Below are positions 49,915-63,400 of a stretch of 64,000 bases of DNA, one piece after another. The stretch spans positions 34,870,248 through 34,934,247 of the forward strand of contig NC_031776.1 in NCBI RefSeq assembly GCF_001522545.3, given 5' to 3'. The notes beneath the pieces were generated by a model, which ran no database searches, was not told where the DNA came from, and saw nothing but the letters and a program-made list of their open reading frames with translations. How positions within the stretch are numbered: the first letter of the stretch is position 1; each line of letters opens with the position of its first letter. The position numbers and the translations under genes are program-made. The stretch is from Parus major (Eukaryota > Chordata > Aves > Passeriformes > Paridae).

Positions 49915-50814
49915 AAAACTATTTCAAAATTTTCTAAAATAGGTGAACAATCAAATTCCAGTTCCTTGCTTAAACAGAAAAGCAGAGCACGATGAAAAAG
50001 CCATTCAAAACCAGATTCTGAAACACTCACTCTGTGTTATCAAATCAAGCCATGGGTATAGTCCTAACCCCTAAAAAGCGCCAACAGGTGATTAAAACCT
50101 AAAAAGACTTAGCAGAAAGGTGGAGGTACAGCAAAGCAGCAAGATATTTGCCATCAGGAGCTACCCACAGGTACTCTGAATTCCCCACTCCCTGTGCACC
50201 TGCAGGGAGGGAAATGCTCATCTGCATTTCAGAATTGACAGCAATTGCCACCCATGCAGGCCATAGGGTGAGATTTAAACTAGAGGCACACTTTGTAACT
50301 GCACCAGCCTCTTGCTTTTCCTCTGCACATTTATTTATTTCAGCTGACAGCAGTCTCCCTGTCCAGATTTGTAGTGGCACAATACATCAGGAAAACACTT
50401 CAGAGTTCAAATTTGGGTTTCAGTTTAGCAATTAACACCAGTATAACAAAGCCCTTAAGCATTTCTAGCACCTCCACTGATCTGAGAAGTACCATAACTA
50501 GTAACCCTTAGGCAAGAAAACACACTGAATCTGGATAATTCTGAGTTTACAGGCAGTTCCCCATGAATCAGTGCAGATAATGTAGGGGCAGAGATGCCCA
50601 GATTTTGTGTTGGATTTTGCCTATATTATGTGTTTTGTTGGTTTATATCTGTAGCAAACCAACCATGGAAGACCCCCCAGCACCATTTACACTGATGTGA
50701 AATTTCTAGAAACAAATATTGCACAAAACATTTCTATTTCTATTAATGCAATCACCAATCTCCAAAAGGATATCAGATAGTTACTACACTTCATCTGTGA
50801 CAATTTTCATAGGC

Positions 50815-50870
50815 AACAAAACCAAAAGGGACCTTCTGGGTCATCAAATCCATCACACTATCAAATTCAG
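50815..50870 (-). mobile_element. Possible ancient CR1 scrap
   Basis: The words accaaaagggaccttctggg and tcatcaaatccatcacac resemble the antisense 3' end of old CR1 ('gggacctntgggatcatctagtccaacc'). It is short and diverged, and the terminal octamer repeats are missing. Confidence 0.35.
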
Positions 50871-53800
50871 TTTCTAATTGCTTTCCTAAACTGCTCCTTC
50901 TTCACCTTACAGCCATGTTTTTGTATTTGGGAACATCTTCTTTCAAATGGCTAAGAGATTTCTACTTTGTTTGTGATCTGTTTAAATCTGTTCCACATTT
51001 TTTTGTGCCTACGCTGCCTTTTGGCTCAAACACATCGCTGTGAGTACATCCAGAAATAAAATTGGTGTAGGTGAACGATCACTCAACCTGCATAAGAATA
51101 AATCTGAGTTGTAGGTGTGCTGGGATCTCAGTTCATGCTTCATCCCTGTGCTCACCTCAGCCTTGGGATGATATTTCATGGCTGATTTAAATGTAAGATT
51201 AGAGCACCTCCAGAAGGAGCAGATTCTGTTTCACAGGCGGGTCCCTCCATCCACCTCTGTCCTGTCAGGTCCTGCATCACCTTTAGGTGTGCTGGATTAA
51301 TTTACCTCTCATTAAAACCCAACACTGTGAATAAAATAATTTATCTAGCTCCAGTTCCAGCATCTTCTCATTTTTTCAGACTTGGATAATTTAATTAATT
51401 CAAGTGTTGTCAATTGAAAAAACAAAAAAACAGTAACCATCAGTCGTGCAGGAAATTTCCTGACCCTCTGAAAATGTTTCTTAAAACATCTCCCATTTCC
51501 TTCCTCTACATCTCTGAAGTCTGACTGCACAATGATTTTCTTGACCCAACAACTTGTTGATTTTATCAACTTCTAAAACTTCTCACTTTTAAAGAAGAAC
51601 ACATTTATCTCTAGGATATTTTATTTTAGAAATTAATTCCTGAGATGACATTTTAGTAGATGTATTCATAAGAATACAGTAATATTTTTTTAAAAAATAG
51701 CTTAAATTCTGAAAGCACCTGTAGAGCTTTGTTTCTGCCAAAATTCATTATATTTTTGTTATCACCATTGGTTTGCCCTTTAAAAGCAAATCCACTATAT
51801 TTTAATGAAATTATAACACTATTTTTTTTTACATATATTCTAAGTATTCAATTTGTTTAAAGTGCTCATGAGGGTTTTTTTCCCCCTAGAGGTGACTCAT
51901 TCTTCCTTTTTTATCAAATTATTCTATAGATTTTCAATACACTCATGCAGGATCCAGTCTAATCTAAACACAGGGTATTTTTGCAATTTCATTAAGATAC
52001 AGAATGGAAGTGACTTTCTAGTTCTCTGTCAAGGCAGAACAGTTTCCAGATTGTCTTTTTGTAACACAGAAAACTTAAAATATCCTTTATCTTTACATTA
52101 ATTCCTAATTTCCATATTAAAATGTTTCTGTTATTGTAGAATAATATTAAGGCAAAATAATAGATTTTAAATGACAAAATCCTCCTTCAAACCTCACCAT
52201 AATGTCTCAGCTCATTGGGAATAATCTTCTCCACAGTGTGATATCGATAGCTGAATTCCAAATTAATATTCATCTGTAAAATTAGCACCAAAAGGTCATA
52301 ATCTGGCTCCTGATGAGCATCCTGGTCTTCTCCTGGCATCCAGAACATCCAGAATACCACATCTGGAGCTTGACAATGTCATATTCCAAACAGAGTTATG
52401 ATCCCAAAATTTCCTCAGGGTTTCTGGTTTATTTTTAATTTTTTTTTTTTTTAAACGTGAAGAAGTGCAAACAATTTATTTCCAAATGGGAAGAATGTTT
52501 TTTTTTTTCAATTTAAAATGACAACTAACTCAAAATATTGTTCAAATACGTGTGGAAAAAGCTTTCCAAACACTCTCCCATCATAAATGATGACATTCAT
52601 TTTGAGTGGAATGACATCTTTTCTTTACCCAGAAATTATGGTTTAATTTTTATAACTCAAAAATATTCTTTTTTTTTAAGTAGCAATGAAGCAAACATTA
52701 GAAAAGCCTCTTTTTAATTTTTAGAGAACAAACAAAAAAAATTTGTGCAGTTCTGTTTTCTAGTTGCAGGATAAAAGTCTCCTTTTATAAACATTTAACT
52801 GATAATTATAAAGGAGTAAGGACAGCTGAAGACAGAAAGATGTGGAGAAAAAAAGGAAGTTACATTGGTTTAGTTATAAAAATATTGATTATTTTATTCC
52901 CATAGTTTAGGCATCCTGGAGTGAGTCATGGCAGATGCTCTACAAAGCCAAGCAGGGACACAGAGTCTCCAGAAGCCACCACTGAAATCTCTTTTTCCTA
53001 CAAAATCCCTCTGGCCCAGAGCAGATGTCAGGCTGGTAATACACCAAAGACACCAACAGCAAAGAAAAGTTAATTACTCAGACTGGTTTCTACTACAGAA
53101 AAGAAAATAGGAAACTTTTTAACAAGTTTTGCAGCAAACGTGGACTCTCTCACCATGTTTTTTACCCAGAGTTTCACTCCTTGGTGTTGCAGAATCTTTC
53201 TGCAGCACCAAGCAAGGATTTGGGATATGAACCCTCAAACCCTTCCCCAGGAACTCCCAATTCAACAAAAACTGACACAGAATAGGATATTAATTATTTT
53301 TCCCCCATACAGCTTGATGGTGTCTTCTTACACCTTTATGTTTTAGTGTGTTTTTTAGTAAATAAATAAAATTAATAAAAATATTAAAAGGTATGTTTTT
53401 AGTAGCGCATCTTGCCCTGAAACAATGGAATGAAGGAGGGTTAGGTGAAACCACTTCCATTGTTTTCCATTAAAAAAAAATTGAATAATTTTCCGTAAAT
53501 GTCATCAAGAAAAGGACAAAAGCAAGAAAAAGGTTTAATCCTCATTGTCCTTTGAAATGTTTAATCTCAAAAATCGTAAATTCATGCAACAGCTCTCTCT
53601 GCAGCCATGCATCCACATTCTCAGACAGATCTTGAATATTGAAAACCATACAGCTTTGTGTTCCCAAACTTGGAATTTGACATAGGAAAAATTAAAATGG
53701 TTCGGTTTATTTTTAAAAATTTAATTTCTCAAACCTATTGCATATTGGAAAATTTATCATCATTCCTTGCCACAGAATTTCAGTTTTGTCCTGCTATCAC

Positions 53801-54076
53801 TTCTGGGTGAAAAAGCTTTGATTAAGACATTTGCTTAGCTGTATGTGTTATAAACACCATGTGAGTTCTTCCCATATCCAAAGTCCAGCTTCCATACCCA
53901 ATCATTTTCCATGGAGCACTCTCCACTCATCTAAAACACAAAAGTTTCCAAGCCAAGAACACATTTCACTGGCAGTTTTCAGTGCTCAAGACTGTTACTG
54001 AGAGGATATTTCCCTGCCACGTTCCGTGTCATCCCTACTCATTCACAGTGACAGTGGGATGTTTTTTCCTGTGCAG

Positions 54077-54170
54077 TCTAGAGAAACACTTGCTTTACGT
54101 GGTCTGGAGTCTGTTCAGAAAGATGCTAAAACCAAGAAGTTAAAAGAGGCATTGGAAGAATTTCAAATAG
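54077..54170 (+). other. Exon-like segment (speculative)
   Basis: A pyrimidine tract and AG (gttttttcctgtgcag) end at 54076, and ATAG/GTGAAG gives a donor-like edge after 54170, delimiting 94 bp. One frame is open through it and reads a charged, helix-prone peptide (starts SRETLALRGLESVQ, ends KLKEALEEFQI). The same frame stays open from 54026 to 54316. I do not recognise the peptide. A second frame also stays open for most of the segment, no neighbouring exons are identified, and chance is a realistic explanation. Confidence 0.15.
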
Positions 54171-55770
54171 GTGAAGGGGAATTTGTCCATCTGATGAGGA
54201 ATGATGGTTCCACAACGTTCCCCCACACGACATCTCCAGAGAGACAAAGCTCGGTTCGAGGTTTGCCACACGTGAATCGAGGAAATCCAGAGGCAGGATA
54301 TCCTGATCATCCCTGACAACTGCATAACGAGACAGAGCAGTCCCAGGGCACGTGGCTGGATGTAATTGCACATCAACAAGCACTGCAGATGATAAACAGG
54401 AGAGCAGTGCAAAAATACACTGTGGTTGGCAGCTGTGGGTGAGGAGGAACTCTTGGCATACCCGAGCACAGAAGCTTTGGTGGAGGAGGATGACTTACCC
54501 AGGAGCTGCTTGTTTGTAACTTTGACAAGTGTTTTCTTTCAACGTGGATGATGTGCTCGAGCTAAATGTATTGTTACACCCAGATTGACAGCTCACATTT
54601 CCAGTCCTGTCCGTTTAGCTCACGAGCAGCGGGCGTGTGATGAAAGTCTAATGGCAGCAACACTTTTAGCATAACTCTGTGGAGGAAATATTTCCTGAAA
54701 CGTTTGCCCAGCTTGGATACACCAACTGAAATAAAAACAGCCAGTCCAGGATGAGAAGGTGATGTGATGGGTGAGTACACCACAACCACTGTCTCCTGAA
54801 TATTGTGAAAGCTGAGGTGGCCCACAGAGCAAGGATATTGACAATTACCTTCATGTACTTCAGATGGGTTCAGCTTCTGTCCCACACACTTCTGAAGTGA
54901 GGTGAAATTCAGATAAAATATTCCAAGATCCATTTTCCTAATCAGAGTTATCTGCCTGGCAGCTTAGATCCACTTAGAGCCTCCAAACCTGTGCAGACAG
55001 CACAGTGGAATTCCCTGCACAGAGAGGGCTTCACAAGAGCCGATGTTTGATATCCACATGGTCAGGAAAAATCCAAAAGACTCCAAATAAGCTTCCCAAA
55101 ATCCCTCCTGAGCAGTGCTGAGCTTCACTTGGGCAATGCCCTCTCTGATGGGAACGGCTGACCCAAGGTCCTGAGTAATTATGGATATTAAGGATCCAAT
55201 ATAATTTTCCGAGCGTGGACATGTGAGCACTATCGTGCTGGCCAAACACCAATTTGGATAATTATTTTGCCTACCTAAATGTCCCCTTTTTCATCGGAAT
55301 TCTTCATTTCCAAAGCTGTTCTGCAGGGCTGTTGAGTGCTGCTAAACAGCTGCAATATCTCACCCCAGAGATGGCTGCATTTCAGTGGTGGGTGATGCTA
55401 TCCAAAGAGTTTGAATATCAGTTTAATCACTTTGGCATCCTTCAGGAACAAAGTCACTATTTAAATGTAAGATTATTGTAGAGAATAAAATTGTCAATAA
55501 ATGTAGTAATGTCTATCTCTAACTATAAGCAATTACAGAGCTAATCTCCGACTCTCAAAAAATAACACCAGATGGTATTTTTCAGAAAAGTCAAATGTAG
55601 AATATTATATTTTTTTGCATTTTTCAGTACATCATGATGGCAAATAATATTATGTGAATCCTGCAAGTACAAGAAAAATCTGCAAGTATAACATTCTTCT
55701 CTTCCAGCGAACATCCTGTGAATTCATAAATATTTACATTTTGCAAGTTATAATTATGTAGCACTGGAGG

Positions 55771-55787
55771 AAAAAAAAAAAAAAAAA
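55771..55787 (+). repeat. Poly-A run (17 bp)
   Basis: Seventeen consecutive A, with no retrotransposon body upstream. Confidence 0.95.
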
Positions 55788-57340
55788 GAGTGACTGTACA
55801 TACAAGTTTATAAAAGAACATTCATAAATTAAAAATGTGCATTGTTCTGAAAAATGATACCTAGTGTGTTTTCTGTGTCAGCCTGTCAAACCACGGGGTA
55901 CCTTCCAACCTCTCCCTCAGCTGGGTAAAAAAATTACACTTTTAGGTTTGAACAACTATTGATCTCAGCGTTTTTACTATTAATAGTTTTAAATCATTGT
56001 GTGTGAAGTCATCACTGGAGGGATCTGTTAAAGCAGCAGCAGAAGTTTGTATTGCACCAGGGATAATGCTCCTGCAGAAGCCGACAAGCAGAGATGCACT
56101 CGGGAAAATTTTTGGAATTTTGTGGAAAAGCCCTCACCCACTTGCCTAAATTCAGACAGTTCAGTGTTATCCTGTCAGTCTTTTTTTAATTGGAATTTTG
56201 TATAGTTTTCCTGTTGCTGCAATTTATGTTCTAAAGGATAATTTTAGTGTTAACGAATCTGAACTGCAGGAGAGTCCTGGAGCTGAATTTCAGTTGCAAG
56301 AACATAATTTTCTCAGCAACCAGCAAAAACTATTCATTGAAGACTATTTTTATTGAAGGAATTTTACCATTTTTGTTCATGAATAATCCATGAACAGATG
56401 TTGATTTTTACAAGTTCAGTTGTTATTTGAAATTGTTTGAATACTTTATACAAACATATTGCAACCTCTGGGTTATTTGTATTTTTTTTTTTTGTTTTAT
56501 TACAATGTTCAACTATTCATTGTGAGATAGATTGTCTCCTCATACAAATAAATCCTTACCAATGTAAAAAATAAAATGGTTGGACAGGTGACCTAGGTGT
56601 ATTATTCATGATGTAAATTCTTTAAGGAAAAAAAAGCAAATTACTTTATGACCAGAAAAGTCAACTTTTGCAAACAGGAAAAAAGAGAGAAAATTATTTG
56701 TACAAATGTTTAATACTGGCTTGAGGATGGTCAATCCTTCTATGAAAGTAAAAACTGGGCACAAGCATTCATGAAAATAGATAAGGATTTATGAATATGG
56801 GAGTGGCTTTGATATCTTAAATAATAGCTGTGAAATCACCTTTCCCTCTCTTGCTCAGTTGTATTGTTGAGATAAAAACAAAAACCACGGTGGCAACACC
56901 TTTCTCTTGTAGATGTTTTCAACCTGGGCTGCTTCTCCAATTTCCCTGGGCTCTTTCCCTGCAGGCAAATCATGAATTTCCTGCTCTTCCTTCTTTTCTA
57001 ACATGCCAAATTTGCACCCACACCAGACAGTTTATCACAGGAGAAGCCTGGGAACACAGCAGGTCACTTTTTAACCATAATTTTTACCTCATCAGCTTAC
57101 AGAATATTACCCGAACTCCAGACAAATGATGCCACATCTTCCAAGAAGGAAGTCACCAAAGAAAGGTTTCCAAACCTGATTTGAGTATCCATACCTGAAG
57201 TCCTTTCACTTGCATTTACACAATATGAATCATTCCCCCTTATCCTTGGGTCAGATCCCTTTTAAGTGCCTTCCTGGCAGTCCTGACAGATATTTATTGA
57301 AAGGCTTATTATTTATAGGAGCTGCAACCTCCTGGTTTTC

Positions 57341-57402
57341 ATACAGTCATTTAGGTTGGAAAAATATCTAAGATCATAAAGTCCAAGTATTTTCCGACCA
57401 TC
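57341..57402 (-). mobile_element. CR1: Short CR1 3'-end fragment
   Basis: atacagtcatttaggttgga, then aaaatatctaagatcataaa and gtccaagtattttccgacc. This is the antisense 3' terminal 60 bp of CR1 ('catagaatcatttaggttgg...ctaagatcatcaagtccaac'). Severely truncated. Confidence 0.8.
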
Positions 57403-57689
57403 TGTGGAAAATTTACATGGTTTTCTACACAAAAATAACTGGCCAAACTATGCTGATCTTCAGGTCTGTGTTCTGGGAAGTGATTAAGTGCTGAGAAACT
57501 ACATTGAAGTAAAAGTTTTCAGTAGGACCATGGTGACAGAGAGGAGCTGGCTGTCCGCATTATTTAATAATTTGGGGAAGGCAGGTGGGAAGGTTGGTGG
57601 GGTGTTTTCATTTCTGTTACCTTTCAGAGATTGTTTTTCAGATGATCTGAAACATCTGAAGCTGGTTGATGTTCTTGGCCCTGAGGATC

Positions 57690-57948
57690 CTGGAGTGACA
57701 GCACCAGGGGAAATGGTTTGAGATGAAAGGGAGCAGGTTTAAATTGGATATTGGGAAGGAATTCCTGGCTGTGAGGGTGCTGAGGCCCTGGCACAGGGTG
57801 CCCCTGGATCCCTGGAAGTGTCCAAGGCCAGGTTGGACAGGGCTTAGAGCAGCCTGGGATGGTGGAAGGTGTCCCTGCCCATGGTGGGTGTGGAATGGGA
57901 TGACTTTAAAGGTCCATTCCAGCCCAGAACATCCCACAGTGATTCTAC
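57690..57948 (+). mobile_element. CR1: CR1 fragment, 3' end
   Basis: Sense CR1: gcaggtttaaattggatatt, gggaaggaattcctggctgt, aggccctggcacagggtgcc, ctggatccctggaagtgtcc, gaaggtgtccctgcccatgg and ttccagcccagaacatccca, ending cagtgattctac. Well preserved. A 188-codon minus frame (57638-58204) reads its antisense strand and is not a gene. Confidence 0.95.
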
Positions 57949-59023
57949 TCTTCAGCACCAGCTGAATCCTCCTGACAGCCAGAGAGGAAAACTTAACACT
58001 CCAATTATGAGCAAAATAGAGTTTTATGTTTATACCTGTAAAACTTGTTAAGATTGTTTCCTTTATATTGAATGTTTGGTCAGTTGGTAGCATTCTCCAC
58101 GAGGCCACCATGAGATTTTTATTCCTGACTCTTTCCCTTTGCAGCATCTTTGTGGAAGCTGCAGTCCAAGCCATCAGTCCAGGTATGTTTATACACCACC
58201 ACATATTTCAGCCTCTCTAATGTACTAATCCCCATAGTTGACAGCACTTATGTTGCAATGACCTGCAGTCATCTGATCAACTTTCTGAATACTTACCAGC
58301 TATAATCAAATATATTCTCATCTCTTATTTGAACAAATCAAACAGAAATTGAATACACTTTTTTTTTTTATGAACACTAGCAATATGTTCTCTTCTCTGA
58401 TAATTTTGACATTAAAATTCCATTTTAATAATCCCATCCTTCAGGCTTTGCAGACTCTTAAGGTATTAAAGCAAAAATTATCCTAAGCAGTTAGATTATA
58501 ATGTATTTAAAGATTAGACATTTCATGTTGAATATTAACTGCTCCACTTCCCAGGGAAAAAAAAATGATGCAGGGTTTTTTTTCTCACATAATTTATACA
58601 TTTTTGATAGGTTGACTATACAAAGTTCCAACCTTTTATGAAAAAATACTACAAAATATACTCATGGTTCTGCATTGTATTAAAAAGCTGTATATAAAGG
58701 TATGAGGAAACATTTTTGCTGACATCATTAACATATTTTGATCCCTCAGAAATAGGCAAAATGTCTGTTCAACCTCAATGCAGCCTATCAGGCTTCAGAC
58801 CTGAGACAAGATGTTAAAATATTTGCAGTGTAAGGAACTTTTATTTACATATCATGAAAGACGGGTCACACATTTGGACTTAAGGTGTCATAATTACATA
58901 AAATGGAGATGCATTAGTAAATTACTCTGAAACAAAGAATATTATACAAAAAAATGTAAATTTTAGCCTAATTCATAAGCATTTCAGGTATTTGTCTAAA
59001 TCACGACAATTCTTTAGGAGTAT
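57949..59023. other. Unique non-coding sequence, no gene seen
   Basis: AT-rich unique sequence between two plus-strand CR1 fragments. No gene, CpG cluster or repeat was recognised, apart from a short T-run at 58360-58369. Confidence 0.6.
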
Positions 59024-59160
59024 TCCCCATCCCTAGAAGTGTCCAAGGCCAGGTTGGTTGGAGATCTGAGCAACCTGGAAAGTTCCCCTGCCCATGGCAG
59101 GGGGTGGGTTGATGGGTGTTAAGGTCCTTTTCAAGCCAAATCATTCTGGGATTTTATGAA
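59024..59160 (+). mobile_element. CR1: CR1 fragment, 3' end
   Basis: Sense CR1: ccccatccctagaagtgtcc, aaggccaggttggttggaga, gttcccctgcccatggcagg and ttaaggtccttttcaagcca, ending atcattctgggattttatga. About 137 bp. Confidence 0.92.
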
Positions 59161-60185
59161 TGCCCAAGCACAGGTCTGAATTCAGAATAATCCTTCAGCC
59201 ACAGCTCCTGACATGGGCGTTGTCCCCTCACCACTTGCTGAGCAAAAGTTCCTCTGCACTGAGTAAAATCTCCTGCTTTAAGCTCACCCACTGCCTTATT
59301 CTGAAATATTTTCTCTGTGTGGAAAAACCTTCACCTGCAGAGAAAATAACAAATTTTCTTACTGAAGTTCTTCCTTCCAAGTACAAACTTGCAACATGGC
59401 TCAAAAAGACACCAACCCTGCCAGTTCCCCCAGCAGCAGAGGGGACTGTGGAGCCCCTCCAGGGCTTCTCCTCCTCCAGACAGCAGCACAGGGGGTTTCT
59501 CCTCTCTTTGTAAAAACAGGGGGAAAACCCCCTGGTCAAAAGGAATCTTTTTCCATTGGTGGGTCAGCAACATCAGGGACAGCCTTTGTTTCCACACTGT
59601 GTGACCCCATAAATACACACCCTTCCCTGTGCTATTACTTCCTCATTTTTTAACAATGTGCTTGTGCTATAAGAAGTGTATTTTGGGCTGTTTCTGTGGA
59701 ACATTTCACATCTTTTCTCTTTGTCCTTTTGCCTTGCCCTTCAATTTTGACCGTGATGGATCTAAGCATATTTAGGACATTAAGGGCAAACTAAATTGTT
59801 GTTTATACAGTTAAATGTAAAAAGCATAATGGTAGGGTAGTATCTATATTCTGGAAAATAAGTACACTTGTCTGATTTTTATTACATATCTTCTCTCCTG
59901 ATGTGTACTGAGTAAATTGTGGGGTCTCTGCTGAAAATGCAACATGAAAGTTTAATTCATCCGCAGGATCTGTCAACCTGAGCATGCACTGAGCAACTGA
60001 AAACAAAGAGAAGACACTTGTGCTTTAGGAGAGACGCTCTAAGAATGCCTTAATGAACCCTGTGCCATCCCAGGGCTGGTGATGGGCATGAGTGACCTCC
60101 TTCATCAGTCTGAACCTGGCATCAGCACCTGCCCTGGCCCTGCAGGCAGCTCCTGGGGCATTGCCACCCCGAGGTAGGAGCTGAG
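59161..60185. other. Unique non-coding sequence, no gene seen
   Basis: The part at 59160-59620 gives overlapping frames of 70-117 codons on both strands with no recognisable domain, in moderately G+C-rich sequence. The remainder is AT-rich and featureless. Confidence 0.5.
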
Positions 60186-60475
60186 AGAGAATCCCAGACT
60201 GGTTTGGGCTGGAAGGGACTTTGAAATCACCCCCTTCCATGGGAAGGGACACCTTCCACTGTCCCAGGTTGCTCCAAGGCTGCCCAACCTGCCTGTGGAC
60301 ACTTCCAGGGATCCAGGGGCAGCCACAGCTTCTCTGGTCAACCATGCTGGTGCCTCATCACCCTCACCCTTCCCTCAGTCAGGAATTTCCTTCTAACATC
60401 TCACCTAAACTCTCTTTGAAGCCTTGTCCTCCCTTGTCCAAGCCTTCCTTGACTTCTGGAAGTTTTCCTCCAGGA
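60186..60475 (-). mobile_element. CR1: CR1 fragment, 3' end
   Basis: Antisense CR1: actggtttgggctggaaggg, gggaagggacaccttccact, gtcccaggttgctccaaggc, gatccaggggcagccacagc, tcctcccttgtccaagcctt. About 290 bp, with CR1-derived frames on both strands that are not genes. Confidence 0.94.
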
Positions 60476-63400
60476 ATTCCTGTGAAATCTGGAGAGGAGG
60501 ACCCAGGCAGGGCGTTTTCCAAGCAAGGCACACACGTCTGGTGGCCTGTGCGTGCAAGGGCCGCTAATCCACCCCCAGCTCCCTGACCTCACACACACAT
60601 GCACTGCTCTGCCTGCACAGATGTTTTCTGATTAATAATGAGGTCACCCCCAATGCCAAAAACACGGCCTTGTAGTTCTCCAACACTCTTGGAAAGCCAC
60701 CGAGTGTTTAAGGGGGATGAAAATTTTAAATACAACATAAGTATAAAACACAATAAATCAAACGAATTTGTTTAGATGAAAAGCACTTTTTTGTTTTTGT
60801 CAGCACAGCAACTGTATATTCCACAATTATTGTAATGTTTTCTGACATAAAACTGCTGTATCTGACCCAGGACTCTGGTTACACCCCTTCTTGTTTTACA
60901 GGATGGCTCTTAAGAAAACGTCTGTATTTTAACATTTCCAAGGCTAAAATAGAAAACCATAAATATGAAATTGGAAAGGGACAGTACACACCATTAGTCT
61001 ATCTGTTCCTTGGCCACAATACCCCCCCAAAAAAGCAATGAGAAAAGAGTGAAAAGGGCTGAATTCTTTGAATTTCTGCCCCAAAACGATGGGCAAAGCT
61101 GCAGAGACAACTGAAATGCCTGACCCTGAGCAAACCAGAGGAGAGACATGGCAGTGTCCCAGTCCCACTTATCCCTTGAAAACCTCTTGGCATTGCCCTC
61201 ATGACCATTCCACTCTCCTGCTTTTGCTTTGCCACTTTATATTTAACCATAAACTTTATATTCGACCACAAACAACTTCAAGAGGTCCAAAGCCCAGCCC
61301 CAAACAGCTGAGTGTGGCTCCTACCATCATTTTTTTCGGTCCCTAAAGGCAGAGAGGCCTGGGAAGGGAAAGGCCAGCAGAGACCAAGGGCTGGTCCTAC
61401 CCCACCCAGGGAAGCAGGGGCTGGGGACCACAGAGCCATGGGAAAAGCAGCTCTTTTTCCAGGCTCGTGCAGCACCACCTATGGACAAAAAGACTGCATT
61501 TCTCTGGAGTATTTGGGAATGGCAGAGCCCCCCACCCTTGCTCCCGCTGTTCCCGCTGCCTGGAGCGCTCAGGGAGCAGCAGGGCTGCGGGCACTTTGCA
61601 CCTCTTTGATTTAATCCAGAAAGAAATCTTGAGAAACCAAAGAAGGTGAACGAGAGTGAGTGTCTGGCGCTAAATCACAAGGATCAAAGAGCCAGAAAAC
61701 CGAGTTTTGCATAAAAAGTCAGGCGATTCCCGAGGCCTCTTCGCCCAGAAGCAGGTGCCTCGATAAACAGTTTAATTTGGGGGTTTTCTGCCGTGATTCT
61801 GTTCCATAACACACAGACATGGAATTGGAAATCACACTATTGCTAAGAAATAATACCCTGAGTGCTCGTGGCTTTCCCAGCTCCCTCTGCACGTTTCAGG
61901 CTCGGTGTGGTGTCGGAAGGCTGCGGAACCCCAGCGCTGCAATCTGGGATTTGCCAGGATAAATGTCTCAGGAACAGGGCTGCACGCAAGAATTTCAAGG
62001 TTTGGGTTTTTTTTAAATTGTGTTTCTCTGCTTACAGAGAGAATCTTGGAAATGTGAAGTGCATCACACTGGGATATCTCCCGGTTTCCAGAGTATGGGG
62101 TGAATTGTGCCTTGGGATCTGAGGCATCCCATTCTCCTTAGTGCTGAACATAAAAGTGACAATTTTGCAGCACTGTGAGAAAGTGAAAATGGGAGCACAG
62201 AAAATAATAATTAAAAAAAAAGAAAATAAAAATTAATTTTCCATATTTATAGAGCATCTGTTTTACAGAATATATTTTCATTTGTATTTCAGAAGAAAAT
62301 TTTAGGGAAAAATCCCACAAAACCTCCCCAAACACAAACAGAAAACCTATGTCTGAGATGGAAATCAAGTCCTAGACTCTAACTCTTTTTGCAGAATTTA
62401 GATGTGGCTTGATATGGAGCTAATACAAAAGAATTCCTCTTGAACTGAAATATTCTTGATGGACCTTTGTTCTACTGGCTGCTTTCCCAATTTGATTAAT
62501 TGTAAAAATTTGGATGAGCACAAACTTAGAGCATTTGGGCTTTTAAATGCAGGATTTTCTGTTGCACTTTTTGCCAGTGAGTGAGAATGACATATCTTGA
62601 ACTTCAAAGGTGTCTAAGCAATTAGAGATTCTCTGCAAGAGAAAATGCAGAGAGGAAAAAATAAAAAAAAAAAGCCCCGTTTTTGAGTAGTATTCCACAA
62701 ATGCTGAATATTAAGCACGTTTTGAGAATATTTGTGTAGCATTAAGTGCACAGCTTGCTTTAAAATGATGAATAATTTGACTTTTCAGGATAGAAAGCGG
62801 TGCCGTGAGTCTCCTCTTGAGCCCATCTTTTATTTGTACAGCCCTATAACACCATGATTTCATGCTACATGTGTTGCTTGTTATATATCCTAAAAATTCA
62901 ATTTTCTTATCCCAGAAGGAAGGAGCTATAAGTGAAAGCAGTCATTTGATCATAAAGTGTTGTCAACATGAAGGAAACCGCTTTTGAACGCTCTGCCACC
63001 ACCCTTATTTGTGGCAATCATGCAAATCACTGCAAACTGGCCTGAAACCCGAGTTCCTTTGGGTTTGAGTGGAGCTACAGCAACGATGGGCACAAAAGGA
63101 AGGAGAAACAGCATCTGATAAATGTTTCTGTGAACATTTATCCCTGCCAAGACTGAAAAAAAAGTACACAAGTGGTGTTGCACCTACAGTGGTGGGATAT
63201 ATGAGTCTCTGAAATGGTGATCTCTATCTCAAAAACTATTTAAGCAGCCTCTGATAGGGCAGCCACTGTGGTTATAAGGCTTTCTTTTCCCAGAGTGATA
63301 GAGCACACTAAAATACCTTTTAAAACAAAGTGGATGTTATTGCTGACCAAATTCCTGATCCAGGGAATTTATTGTGCTCTATCTTTGCACAAGTTCTCCA

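Larger units (their letters stand above)
49915..57340. other. Mostly unique non-coding sequence, no supported gene
   Basis: About 7.4 kb, AT-rich, with T-runs at 52439-52452 and 52499-52508 and an A-run at 55771-55787. The part at 54000-55250 is richer in G+C and CpG and contains the one exon-like candidate (54077-54170). An ancient CR1-like scrap lies at 50815-50870. Several minus-strand frames of 85-119 codons (54126-55252) overlap one another and show no domain. Confidence 0.5.

Noticed and set aside
54126..55252. Series of minus-strand frames of 85-119 codons suggesting a broken gene
   Set aside because: The frames overlap in different phases and show no motif, and I could not match any of them to a family or to a retroelement.
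57638..58204. Open frame of about 188 codons on the minus strand
   Set aside because: Its C-terminal half is antisense CR1 (57690-57948), and the rest has no family resemblance.
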